Assembly: GCA_018066285.1 (NCBI GenBank)
Contig: JAGHRS010000017.1
Coordinates: 1 to 64,000, forward strand
DNA from: Candidatus Treponema caballi
GTDB lineage: Bacteria > Spirochaetota > Spirochaetia > Treponematales > Treponemataceae
Length of the DNA stretch: 64,000 nt
Reading direction: 5' to 3'
Shown: one piece after another, positions 57,292 to 64,000 of the stretch
Layout of the letters: every line of letters starts with the position of its first letter
How positions within the stretch are numbered: the first letter of the stretch is position 1
Notes under the pieces: model-generated
What the model saw: only the letters and a program-made list of their open reading frames with translations
What the model was told of the DNA's origin: nothing
The model's database searches: none
Program-made: the position numbers and the translations under genes

Positions 57292-59928
57292 ATGACTGAC
57301 AAGAGCGCCGCGTATCCTTCTTCTATTGATAATCTTCCCATAACGGCGTTTCTGGATGAGGCGGCTTCTCTTCTTGCGGGGCCTGAGCGCGCGCTCGTGC
57401 TCACTGCCGAAACGGGTGCCGGTAAGTCTACCGCGATGCCTCTTGCGCTTTTAGAGCACTTCCCCGGCAAAATCCTGATGCTGGAACCGCGCCGGATTGC
57501 AGCCCTCGCCGTTGCGTCGCGCGTAGCCACGCTTCTTGGTGAGGAAGTCGGCGAAACGAGCGGATACCGCATGCATCTTGAGACGTGCGTGTCGTCCAGG
57601 ACGCGCTTTGAGGTGCTGACTGAGGCTATCCTTGTGCGCATGCTGCAGGCGGACCCGTCGCTTGAGGGCGTGTCTGTCGTCGTGCTCGATGAGTTTCACG
57701 AACGCTCAGTGCACTCTGACCTGGCGCTCGCGTTCCTGAAAGATGCGGCCGCATTGCGCGACGACCTGCATATCCTTGTCATGTCCGCTACGATGGATGC
57801 CGAGCGTGTCGCGTCGTACCTGGGCTGCCGTACGTTCAGCGTGCCCGGCCGCCTGTTCCCAGTTGATGTGCAGTACCGGCCCTACGCGGATGGCTTGAGT
57901 TCGTCAACGGATGTGCGCACGGGCGGCGGTATGGGCTTTGCCGCACGTGATGACGTCGCCGGAAAAGCAGCGCGTGCCGTGTTGGATGAGCTTCCGGATG
58001 CGGATGGAGACTTGCTCGTATTCCTGCCGGGCCTGTCGGAGTTGAACCGCGCGCGCGATTTCATTCAGGACGCGCTCCCCGGAGTCGGGATGAGGCTTGC
58101 GGATGGGGATGAATCCTCGGGTGTGGATGTGCGCATCCTCCATTCATCAACGCCGTTTGCTGAGCAGAAGCGCATTCTAGCCGGCTCACAGAAGGCCGCG
58201 CGCCGCGTCATTCTGGCGTCTTCAATTGCTGAAACTTCAATCACGGTGCCGGGCGTTACGGTTGTCATCGACTCGGGCCTGTCCCGTGAAAGCAGATATT
58301 CTCCGGCGGCTGGCATGAACCGGCTCGTTACGCTTACCGAAAGCGAGTTCTCCGCGGGGCAGCGCGCAGGTCGTGCAGGCCGTGTTGCGCCTGGAACATG
58401 CATACGCCTTTGGTCAGAGGCTGACTCGCGCATAAAAGACGCGCCACCTGAAATCATGCACACTGACCTGATGCCGGTGGTGCTTGAGTGTGCGCTGTGG
58501 GGCGTGCGTGACATTGGAGCGCTCGACTGGCTTGATGAGCCGCCTGAAAGCGCGTGGAAAACGTGCTCTGACCTGCTCAAGACGCTCAGCTGTCTCGATG
58601 CGGATGGCGCCATCACCCAGAAAGGCCGCGATGCACTGAGCCTCGGTGTTCATCCGAGAATCGCATGCGTTGCGCTCACGGGTGGAGCGGATGCGCTTGA
58701 CTACGCGTGCAGGTATGGCGCACAGGTTTCCCGCGGCATGAACGCTGCGGCTGTCCGGCGCGAGGAAGAGCGCCTGAGAAACGCGCTCGAAAAGCGGCTT
58801 GCGGCTTGCGGCGCGCGCGCTTCTAAGCGAACAAATCACCAGTCTGCTGACACCTGCTTGAAAAGCGGACCCGCTTCCCAGCAGACAATTCTTCAGTCTT
58901 CAGACGCAGCCGGCTTACCGGGAGCGGGCGCGCTCTGCCTGCTTTCGGGCTTTCCGGACAGGCTCGCTCATCATGCTGAAAGCGGCGTTTACCAGTTCCC
59001 GTCGGGCAGAAAGGCGTCGCTGCCACGCGAGTATCTTGCAAAGACGAACGATGCCGCGCTTCCCGAATGGATCATCGCGCCCGACGCAGATGCCGGCGAA
59101 CGAGAAGGCCGCATCTACCGCTGGGAAGAAGCCGGCGCCGCACAGGCCTTGAAAGCGGATTCTGCCTTATCTGCGTGGCTGGCCGCGCACCAGAGTGTGC
59201 GTGTGGAAGCGGAGTTTGTGGGAGCCGCCGGCGCGCAGAAGCTTAAGAAAACCGAATATACCTGCTTTGGCGACATTATCCTGAAAGAACGCCGGCTTGA
59301 GGCGACCGCTTCTGACAGCGCTTCTGCGTGGGAGACGCTGGTGCGCAAAAGCGGCATCCGCGCCTTGCCGTGGAACGAGGCTTGCGACGCGTTCCTGCTC
59401 CGCTGGGAGTTCCGCGTGCGTCACGAGGCGGGCGCCTCAAAAGCGGATAAAGCCCAAGGTGTAACGACCGGTGTCTCAAAAGCGGAAGAGCGCTTACACG
59501 AGCTCGCGGCGCATCCGGAGGGGTGGATCACGCCGTTCATTCCGCGGGATGGCCGACTGTCTGCTCAGACGGTGCTTGAGGCGCTGCGGTATGCGCTTGA
59601 CGGAGAGGGCGTTGACCGCGATGTGCCGCATAAACTGAAACTGGAAAATGGCCGGGAGCGCCGGCTTACGTATGAAGTGCTTGATAAGGCCGCGGGGCCA
59701 ATCCCTGTGCTGGAAGTCATCATCCAGCAGATGTTCGGCTGCACTAAGACGCCGACCGTCATGGGCGAACCCGTGCTTTTAAGGCTTCTGTCCCCGGCCC
59801 GCCGTCCGCTTCAGGTAACGCGTGACCTCGCCGGCTTCTGGCAGAACACGTGGCCTGAAGTCTGTAAGGAAATGAAAGGCCGCTATCCGAAGCACAACTG
59901 GGATCGCGGCCTGTTTATCGACGAGTAG
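57292..59928 (+). CDS. hrpB: HrpB-type DEAH-box ATP-dependent helicase
   Basis: The protein has Walker A TAETGAGKST (near 39), the DEFH box (133-136), SATMDAERV, and the motif VI region QRAGRAGRVAPG of a superfamily 2 helicase, followed by the long C-terminal region characteristic of HrpB. The ATG at 57292 is preferred over a TTG five codons earlier. At 878 residues it is somewhat longer than usual; Ala/Lys-rich segments near 507-540 (QSADTCLKSGPASQQ), 620 (QALKADSALSAWLAA) and 720 (GASKADKAQGVTTGVSKAEE) look like inserts and the middle one is the 30-base dispersed repeat. Confidence 0.93.
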   Translation: MTDKSAAYPSSIDNLPITAFLDEAASLLAGPERALVLTAETGAGKSTAMPLALLEHFPGKILMLEPRRIAALAVASRVATLLGEEVGETSGYRMHLETCVSSRTRFEVLTEAILVRMLQADPSLEGVSVVVLDEFHERSVHSDLALAFLKDAAALRDDLHILVMSATMDAERVASYLGCRTFSVPGRLFPVDVQYRPYADGLSSSTDVRTGGGMGFAARDDVAGKAARAVLDELPDADGDLLVFLPGLSELNRARDFIQDALPGVGMRLADGDESSGVDVRILHSSTPFAEQKRILAGSQKAARRVILASSIAETSITVPGVTVVIDSGLSRESRYSPAAGMNRLVTLTESEFSAGQRAGRAGRVAPGTCIRLWSEADSRIKDAPPEIMHTDLMPVVLECALWGVRDIGALDWLDEPPESAWKTCSDLLKTLSCLDADGAITQKGRDALSLGVHPRIACVALTGGADALDYACRYGAQVSRGMNAAAVRREEERLRNALEKRLAACGARASKRTNHQSADTCLKSGPASQQTILQSSDAAGLPGAGALCLLSGFPDRLAHHAESGVYQFPSGRKASLPREYLAKTNDAALPEWIIAPDADAGEREGRIYRWEEAGAAQALKADSALSAWLAAHQSVRVEAEFVGAAGAQKLKKTEYTCFGDIILKERRLEATASDSASAWETLVRKSGIRALPWNEACDAFLLRWEFRVRHEAGASKADKAQGVTTGVSKAEERLHELAAHPEGWITPFIPRDGRLSAQTVLEALRYALDGEGVDRDVPHKLKLENGRERRLTYEVLDKAAGPIPVLEVIIQQMFGCTKTPTVMGEPVLLRLLSPARRPLQVTRDLAGFWQNTWPEVCKEMKGRYPKHNWDRGLFIDE
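59146..59175 (+). repeat. Dispersed in-frame repeat, copy in hrpB
   Basis: Begins GCCTTGAAAGCGGAT, ends GCCTTATCTGCG. Read as ALKADSALSA. It is 26/30 identical to the pyrC copy and shares the 11+7+11 layout of the pfkB copies. Confidence 0.7.
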
Positions 59929-59930
59929 CG

Positions 59931-59946
59931 GGGCAGGCGCCCCTGT
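59931..59946. repeat. GGGGCAGGCGCCCCT repeat, copy 2
   Basis: Palindromic GGGGCAGGCGCCCC lies right after the hrpB stop and matches the copy at 56650. It may serve as a terminator between convergent genes. Confidence 0.5.
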
Positions 59947-59951
59947 GGATT

Positions 59952-60266
59952 TTACTGCTTGGTGAAGAGCATGGAGAACATTTCGTAGCCTTCAATTTCC
60001 ATTTTTAATGTGGTGCCATCTGCGGACAGGGTTCCGATGAGGCCGTCGTAGGCGAAGGATGTGTCGCTTATTTCGATTTTGCCTTTTGCGCTTGGCAGAA
60101 GGTCTGATGTGGTGTCGTATGTTTTGATGGTGTCGCCTTTGATGACGATTTTTCCGCGTGCATCGGTGGAAATCCAGGTGCCATCGTAGATTGAGGCTTC
60201 TGCGCATCCGGTGAGGATGAGTACTGCGAGCAGGATGATGAGGGAAAGAAGTACGTTTTTCTTCAT
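59952..60266 (-). CDS. Small lipoprotein, paralogue 1 of 3
   Basis: The 104-residue product has a signal peptide and lipobox LILTGC (Cys near 21) and one small beta-rich domain starting YDGTWISTDARGKIVIKGDTIKTYD. It resembles the next two proteins in order and motif (GTW near the start, SxTLSADxTT/KT and ending in xxxKQ). This GTW-to-LSADGTTL pattern occurs in lipocalin-like or META/DUF-type small lipoproteins; function unknown. AAGGAG precedes the ATG. Confidence 0.8.
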   Translation of the reverse strand: MKKNVLLSLIILLAVLILTGCAEASIYDGTWISTDARGKIVIKGDTIKTYDTTSDLLPSAKGKIEISDTSFAYDGLIGTLSADGTTLKMEIEGYEMFSMLFTKQ

Positions 60267-60324
60267 GTGTATCTCCTTGTTATGAGGGCTGATGTTATGC
60301 TAGCAGAAAATGCGCGTTTTGTCC

Positions 60325-60370
60325 AAAAAAAGACCACCCGGCGGCTGTTGCGCGCGCTCAGGTGGCCTTT
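60325..60370 (-). terminator. Terminator of lipoprotein gene 2
   Basis: Minus strand GGCCACC... GGGTGGTC forms a stem with a 16-base GC-rich loop and is followed by seven T. A homologous terminator follows the next lipoprotein gene. Confidence 0.75.
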
Positions 60371-60402
60371 TGAAAGCGGACGGGGTTCATCCGCAGGGAA
60401 GC

Positions 60403-60822
60403 TTACTGCTTCTTGAAGGTGTCAGTATGTGTACCGACTTTGTATGTGAATGATTTTTTGTCTTTTGCCAGTGTTCCTGTTGTATTGACTCCCAGGAAAG
60501 AGAAGGTGATTGTGTTGTCGCTGACAGAAACTGTTCCTGTATAAGCAGGCTCTGATTCCCATGCTGCAGTTGGTTCATCATCTCCCTCGGACCACATTAA
60601 AACAGCGGCTTTATAAGCAGCAGTTGCGTCATACCATTTTACTGTATTGCCTGAAATTACCATTTTTACTGTGTATTCTGTACATTTTCCAGTAGCTTTA
60701 TTAGAACCAATCCATGTTCCATCGATATTGGTTTGAAACATGCCGTCAAGCAGGCTGCAGCCTGTAATGAGAACGGTGACAGTCAGCAATGCAATCAATG
60801 AAAGAATGATTTTCTTTTTCAT
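60403..60822 (-). CDS. Small lipoprotein, paralogue 2 of 3
   Basis: Signal peptide with lipobox LITGC and a 118-residue domain beginning DGTWIGSNKATGKCTEYTVKMVISGNTVKWYD. It shares GTW, the V-SDNTITFSFLGVNTTGTLAKDKKSFTYK strand order and the KKQ end with its neighbours. The homologous terminator and the GAAAGCGGACGGG-type downstream sequence show that gene and terminator were duplicated as one unit with the 60977 gene. Confidence 0.8.
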   Translation of the reverse strand: MKKKIILSLIALLTVTVLITGCSLLDGMFQTNIDGTWIGSNKATGKCTEYTVKMVISGNTVKWYDATAAYKAAVLMWSEGDDEPTAAWESEPAYTGTVSVSDNTITFSFLGVNTTGTLAKDKKSFTYKVGTHTDTFKKQ

Positions 60823-60898
60823 ACATACTCCTTTAGCAATAGATTTGGGAAATATTGTTTCTTATACATTATTGTAGAGCACGGAAACTGTTATGTCT

Positions 60899-60940
60899 AA
60901 AAAAAGGCCACCCGGCTGTGTGTGAGCTCAGGTGGTCTTT
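60899..60940 (-). terminator. Terminator of lipoprotein gene 3
   Basis: Minus strand GACCACC...GGGTGGCC stem followed by seven T, homologous to the terminator at 60325-60370. Confidence 0.75.
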
Positions 60941-60976
60941 CTTCTGAAAGCGGACGGGATTCATCCGCGGGGAAAC

Positions 60977-61507
60977 TTACTGCTTTACGAAAACCATGCT
61001 CTCAGGCTCTCCAGTTAATTCATCTTCAATGGATAATGTAATGCTTGTTTTATCTGCTGAAAGAGTGACAGGCAGTGCGACGCCTTCAATGGTGAATGAA
61101 GGTGTTGTTCCGCTGACTGAGTAGGAACCGGACATGAAAGGTGTTTCTTTCCATTCAAGTTCAATATCTTCTGCCAGCTGAGGGTATTCAGCATAAAGCG
61201 CAGCAAGTTCTTCTTGAGTTAAACCGGCTGTCATTACACCTTTCATAAACTGGTTCATGGAACAGTCATCGGTGATCTGATATACAGAAAAAGCTGTACT
61301 TGTAATTTCAAGTTTCATAATGACAGCCTCAAAGGTCGGAGATTCTGGGTCTTCTTCATCGATGTGACATGATTTTGTGGAGAGCCAGGTTCCTTCCAGA
61401 TTGAGGGTTTCCGGGGTCGATTCTGGAACTTCCGGTTCTTTCGGGCAACCTGTGAAAATAAGTGCTGCTGTGAGCAGAACTAACAATGCAAGAATAGTCT
61501 TTTTCAT
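60977..61507 (-). CDS. Small lipoprotein, paralogue 3 of 3
   Basis: Signal peptide with lipobox LIFTGC (Cys near 21) then a Pro/Glu-rich linker (PKEPEVPESTPE) and a ~150-residue domain with GTWLSTKSC, SYSVSGTTPSFTIEGVALPVTLSADKTSITL and the terminal FVKQ. The ATG at 61507 follows AGGAG; the first in-frame Met at 61531 lies beyond it. Largest of the three paralogues, with an inserted helical segment (FMKGVMTAGLTQEELAALYAEYPQLAEDIEL). Function unknown. Confidence 0.8.
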   Translation of the reverse strand: MKKTILALLVLLTAALIFTGCPKEPEVPESTPETLNLEGTWLSTKSCHIDEEDPESPTFEAVIMKLEITSTAFSVYQITDDCSMNQFMKGVMTAGLTQEELAALYAEYPQLAEDIELEWKETPFMSGSYSVSGTTPSFTIEGVALPVTLSADKTSITLSIEDELTGEPESMVFVKQ

Positions 61508-61578
61508 AGTAAACTCCTTTCTTAAGGTCACAAAGAGGGTTTCCTGGCGACCTGCTTTTTAATATCACATTCAGTCTA

Positions 61579-61587
61579 CCCCCCCCC
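61579..61587 (+). repeat. Poly-C tract of nine
   Basis: Nine C in a row in the 300-base region between the divergent lipoprotein and GntR genes. As with the G-run at 46969 it could vary by slippage. Confidence 0.8.
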
Positions 61588-61674
61588 TTCCATTTTGTCA
61601 AGAAAACCCGTGAAACCTTTATTTGTAAGGGTTTTTCGAGTTTTTGGGCAAACCAAAAATTTTAAAAAAAACTG

Positions 61675-61717
61675 TTGACAAGTTTAGTGCATTAGTGTAC
61701 TATCCAAATAGTACACT
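61675..61717 (+). promoter_or_regulatory. Promoter and perfect operator of the GntR-ABC operon
   Basis: TTGACA (61675-61680), 17 bases, TACTAT (61698-61703). AGTGTACTAT (61694-61703), 4 bases, and the exact inverse ATAGTACACT (61708-61717) overlap the -10 box. This is an autoregulatory operator for the YtrA-type GntR protein. Confidence 0.85.
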
Positions 61718-61831
61718 ATAACAGAGCAACGGATGAGCATGCTGAACGTGCAGCGAGCTTATCCGCTTATGAATAGTGCAGGCCAGCATCGGAGAGTGAG
61801 GCTGGACAAGAGAGTTTATTGGAGGTTTGTA

Positions 61832-62200
61832 ATGGAGTTTGACAAAAACGTTCCCATCTACATTCAGATCATGGATGAAATCAAGCGCCGCGTCATCGCG
61901 GGCGATCTTCATCCGGGTGACAAGGTGCCGTCGGTACGTGAGCTCGCGGAGGAGCTTAAGGTAAATCCGAACACGATTGTCCGCGCTTTTCAGGAACTGG
62001 AACGCGCCGGCATTACGGAAACGCGCCGCGGCATGGGCACATTCATTGCTGAAGGAGAGGGTATGAGTGCAGTTGCATTGAAGGATCAGATGGGCAGGGC
62101 AGAAGCCGGCTCATTCGTGGCAAAAATGCGGGAAGCAGGCATTGCGGATGATGAGATTATCCGTCTGGTGAAAGCCGCTGTTGAACTGAAAGCAGAATAA
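61832..62200 (+). CDS. YtrA-type GntR-family repressor
   Basis: A 122-residue protein with a winged helix (VPIYIQIMDEIKRRVIAGDLHPGDKVPSVRELAEELKVNPNTIVRAFQELERAGI in pieces) and a short C-terminal helix, the size and shape of the YtrA subgroup that controls ABC transporters. GGAGG lies 9 bases before the ATG; the upstream in-frame ATG at 61733 lies just beyond the operator and has no such site. It heads an operon with the ATPase (10 bases later) and the permease, which it most likely represses. Confidence 0.92.
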   Translation: MEFDKNVPIYIQIMDEIKRRVIAGDLHPGDKVPSVRELAEELKVNPNTIVRAFQELERAGITETRRGMGTFIAEGEGMSAVALKDQMGRAEAGSFVAKMREAGIADDEIIRLVKAAVELKAE

Positions 62201-62210
62201 GGAGAGATAC

Positions 62211-62942
62211 ATGGAAGAGATTTTACGGATTGAGGGCGTTTCAAAGAACTATCTTCTGAAACCGGCATTGAAGGATGTAAACTTCACCCTTAACAAGGGA
62301 CGCATCCTGGGTCTTATGGGACCAAATGGAAGCGGCAAGACAACGCTGCTCAAGATTATAGCAGGCCTGCTCCTTCCTACAGGCGGAAAAGTTACCGTAT
62401 GCGGAAAACCGGTGGGCGTTGAAAGCAAGCAGCTTGTGTCTTTCCTGCCAGACAGGAACATCATGTACCCGAACATGACCTGCCAGAATGCCATTGACTT
62501 CTATGCAGATTTCTTTGCTGATTTCGACAAAAACAAGGCAAAGGACATGCTTGACTTCATGAAGCTTTCTGCTGATGAAAAGGTAAAGACAATGTCAAAG
62601 GGTATGGTCGAAAAGATGAACCTGACGCTGACTTTCTCCCGCAGGGCAAAGCTCTTTGTTCTTGATGAACCACTTGGCGGCGTTGATCCTGTGGCACGCG
62701 AACGCATCATTTCAACAATCATCAAGACATACACGGAAGATTCATCCATCATCATCAGTACACATCTGGTAAACGATGTTGAGTCAATTTTCGACGACGT
62801 ATGCTTTATAGGTAACGGCCGGATTAAGCTTGCCGGCAGCGCGGATGACCTTCGCACGCAGTATAACACATCCATTGACCAGATTTACATCAAACTGTTC
62901 TCAGATGACTGGTCAGACACTTTCAAGGAGGCTGCAAAATGA
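62211..62942 (+). CDS. ABC transporter ATPase
   Basis: Walker A GPNGSGKT, the signature MSKGMVEKMNL (a variant of LSGGQ) and Walker B LFVLDEPLGGVDP identify an ABC ATPase of 243 residues of the type found in YtrB-like and bacitracin/drug efflux systems. It overlaps the permease start by 4 bases. GGAGAG precedes the ATG. Confidence 0.93.
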   Translation: MEEILRIEGVSKNYLLKPALKDVNFTLNKGRILGLMGPNGSGKTTLLKIIAGLLLPTGGKVTVCGKPVGVESKQLVSFLPDRNIMYPNMTCQNAIDFYADFFADFDKNKAKDMLDFMKLSADEKVKTMSKGMVEKMNLTLTFSRRAKLFVLDEPLGGVDPVARERIISTIIKTYTEDSSIIISTHLVNDVESIFDDVCFIGNGRIKLAGSADDLRTQYNTSIDQIYIKLFSDDWSDTFKEAAK

Positions 62943-63757
62943 CTTCAGTAATCAGACAGGAATGGAAGAGACGCTCTTCTAATACGTATACATCCAGCAT
63001 CGTACTTGCGGCAGTTAATCTGCTCGCACTGGCACTGTTCTATTTCAATCCTGACGGAGGACCCATACTGCCATTTCTGCCAGATTGGGTAATGAATGAA
63101 CTGCTGATTCCGATTGTCATCCTCATTGATACAGTCGGATTCTATCTTGGCCTCATGTTCGACAATGCATCAAGCATGAAGGACATGCTCTTCAAGGACA
63201 ACGGTTACCTGATGAAGCTGCTTCCGGTTAACAGCTGGAAGCTCATTGGCGGCAAGTACATCACCGGCATCTGTGAGCTGCTTTTCTTTGGCGTTCAGTG
63301 CCTTGTCTACCTCCTGATGTTCGGTCTTATTGCATCAGATGGTGAATTTGTAATATCTGATTGGAGTGGCCTGACAGCAGGGAATATAATCAGCTTTGTC
63401 TGCATGCTTATTTGTGCCCTCATTATTGTATGGCTGTTCGTGAACACGCTCATCAACATGGTACGCACGGTTACTGCAGTCATCACCAAGAGATGGAAGG
63501 TTCCAAAGGCTGTCATCTACATTATGTTCATCCTGATTACCTGGCTGACACTCAAGTGGACGTTCACCCCGCTTTTCAACTTTCTTGATAGTATTGATCC
63601 TGTTGATATTGGTATGGATCTTGCATTCAGAGACGCCTCCTCAGCTTTCATGACAGGCGTGCATGCCGGATGGCTTGCTGACGGCATTCTGATGGTAATC
63701 TGCGGCATCTACTACGCAATCACCTGCGTTCTGTACGACAAGTTCGTGGAAGTGTGA
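62939..63757 (+). CDS. ABC-2 type permease
   Basis: The 272-residue protein has six hydrophobic segments (from SIVLAAVNLLALALFYF to DGILMVICGIYYAIT) and a cytoplasmic N-terminus, as in the YtrC/D-like permeases that work with the ATPase encoded just before it. It overlaps that gene by 4 bases. Likely exports a small molecule or senses envelope stress; substrate unknown. Confidence 0.85.
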   Translation: MTSVIRQEWKRRSSNTYTSSIVLAAVNLLALALFYFNPDGGPILPFLPDWVMNELLIPIVILIDTVGFYLGLMFDNASSMKDMLFKDNGYLMKLLPVNSWKLIGGKYITGICELLFFGVQCLVYLLMFGLIASDGEFVISDWSGLTAGNIISFVCMLICALIIVWLFVNTLINMVRTVTAVITKRWKVPKAVIYIMFILITWLTLKWTFTPLFNFLDSIDPVDIGMDLAFRDASSAFMTGVHAGWLADGILMVICGIYYAITCVLYDKFVEV

Positions 63758-63768
63758 GGGAGAGGTTT

Positions 63769-64000
63769 ATGAGAGATATAAATAAGAAAATAATGTTCAT
63801 TATGTGGGCTGTGGTGGCGGTTTTTCTGGTGGTCATTCTGACGACGAGGAAAGTGACCATTAAGGAACGCAGCTTTGAGTATTCTGATGACGGCATTACC
63901 ATTAACATTGGATCTTCCGGTTCACAGATTATTCCTGCAACTGCTGAGGATTTCAACAAGACATACACGTTTGCCGGATCAGACCTCAGAAACATGGAAA
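63769..64000 (+). CDS. Partial gene: membrane-anchored protein, third gene of the GntR-ABC operon
   Basis: An ATG at 63769 with GGGAGAGG upstream opens a frame that stays open to the window end. The visible 77 residues start with MRDINKKIMFIMWAVVAVFLVVIL, one membrane helix, then RSFEYSDDGITINIGSSGSQIIPATAEDF outside the membrane. It follows the permease by 11 bases and belongs to the operon. The rest is outside the window. Confidence 0.75.
   Translation, partial: MRDINKKIMFIMWAVVAVFLVVILTTRKVTIKERSFEYSDDGITINIGSSGSQIIPATAEDFNKTYTFAGSDLRNME

Overview
The window looks like chromosomal DNA of a host-associated (gut or rumen type) spirochaete close to Treponema. This is inferred from gene content, not from a marker gene. 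The content includes a trimeric [FeFe] hydrogenase, a neurotransmitter-type sodium symporter, fused and tandem lipoprotein and outer-membrane genes, a group III-like phosphofructokinase, ThyX in place of ThyA, a Rpn-type nuclease, and many small lipoproteins. Genes are dense and lie on both strands. There is no rRNA operon, prophage or classical CRISPR array.

Layout. 0-6.2 kb (minus): hydrogenase genes hydCBA with an upstream lipoprotein and an NlpC/P60 cell-wall hydrolase. 6.3-9.6 kb: acyl-CoA synthetase and a sodium symporter. 9.8-14.2 kb (plus): 7TM-like sensor, PlsC acyltransferase and a Cache-GGDEF-EAL c-di-GMP protein. 14.2-16.5 kb: purD and a Rpn-like nuclease. 16.5-20 kb: an AT-rich insert with an XRE regulator divergent from a membrane protein and a large Cys-rich lipoprotein ending in an FGE-sulfatase domain. 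20-23.5 kb: pyrBIC and an AlkD-like gene. 23.5-28 kb: S41-like lipoprotein, Fic protein, and a membrane protein/kinase/regulator operon. 28-29.2 kb: a stable-RNA block (four tRNA-Ser, one tRNA-Arg, SRP RNA) that also carries two related hairpin-rich elements. 29.2-33.2 kb: thyX, a gene broken by one stop codon, and a DUF2804-like gene. 33.3-41.5 kb: beta-CASP nuclease, phosphofructokinase, RluA synthase, omptin-like protease, two CNNM/CorC proteins and a thioredoxin-fold lipoprotein. 41.6-46.7 kb: purL and an SdpR/SdpI-like pair. 46.7-48.3 kb: a phased palindrome array in front of a PD-(D/E)XK-like gene. 48.3-55.1 kb: PfkB kinase, pentapeptide protein, PHP protein, Lrp regulator, aminotransferase and a three-domain ECF transporter fusion. 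55-56.7 kb: toxin-antitoxin pair and a 750-base repeat-rich intergenic stretch. 56.7-60 kb: NUDIX hydrolase and HrpB helicase. 60-64 kb: three small lipoproteins and a GntR-ABC transporter operon cut by the window end.

The main unexplained structures are four. (1) Six inverted-repeat units of GTGTCGGTAA/TTACCGACAC at 46971-47314 repeat every 63 or 53 bases, i.e. six or five helical turns, directly upstream of a nuclease-like gene. (2) Two ~126-base elements next to tRNA-Ser genes have three stems that each show a compensatory base-pair change between the copies; one is bounded by a 55-base near-perfect duplication of the tRNA 3' end. (3) A ~29-base repeat occurs in-frame inside several unrelated proteins. 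(4) At least eleven genes have a -10 box 6 or 7 bases before the ATG, which implies leaderless transcripts.

Functionally the window combines housekeeping metabolism (purine and pyrimidine synthesis, glycolysis, hydrogen metabolism) with surface and signalling functions (c-di-GMP, two-component system, lipoproteins, outer-membrane protease) and small accessory modules (Fic, toxin-antitoxin, SdpRI, the nuclease plus palindrome array).
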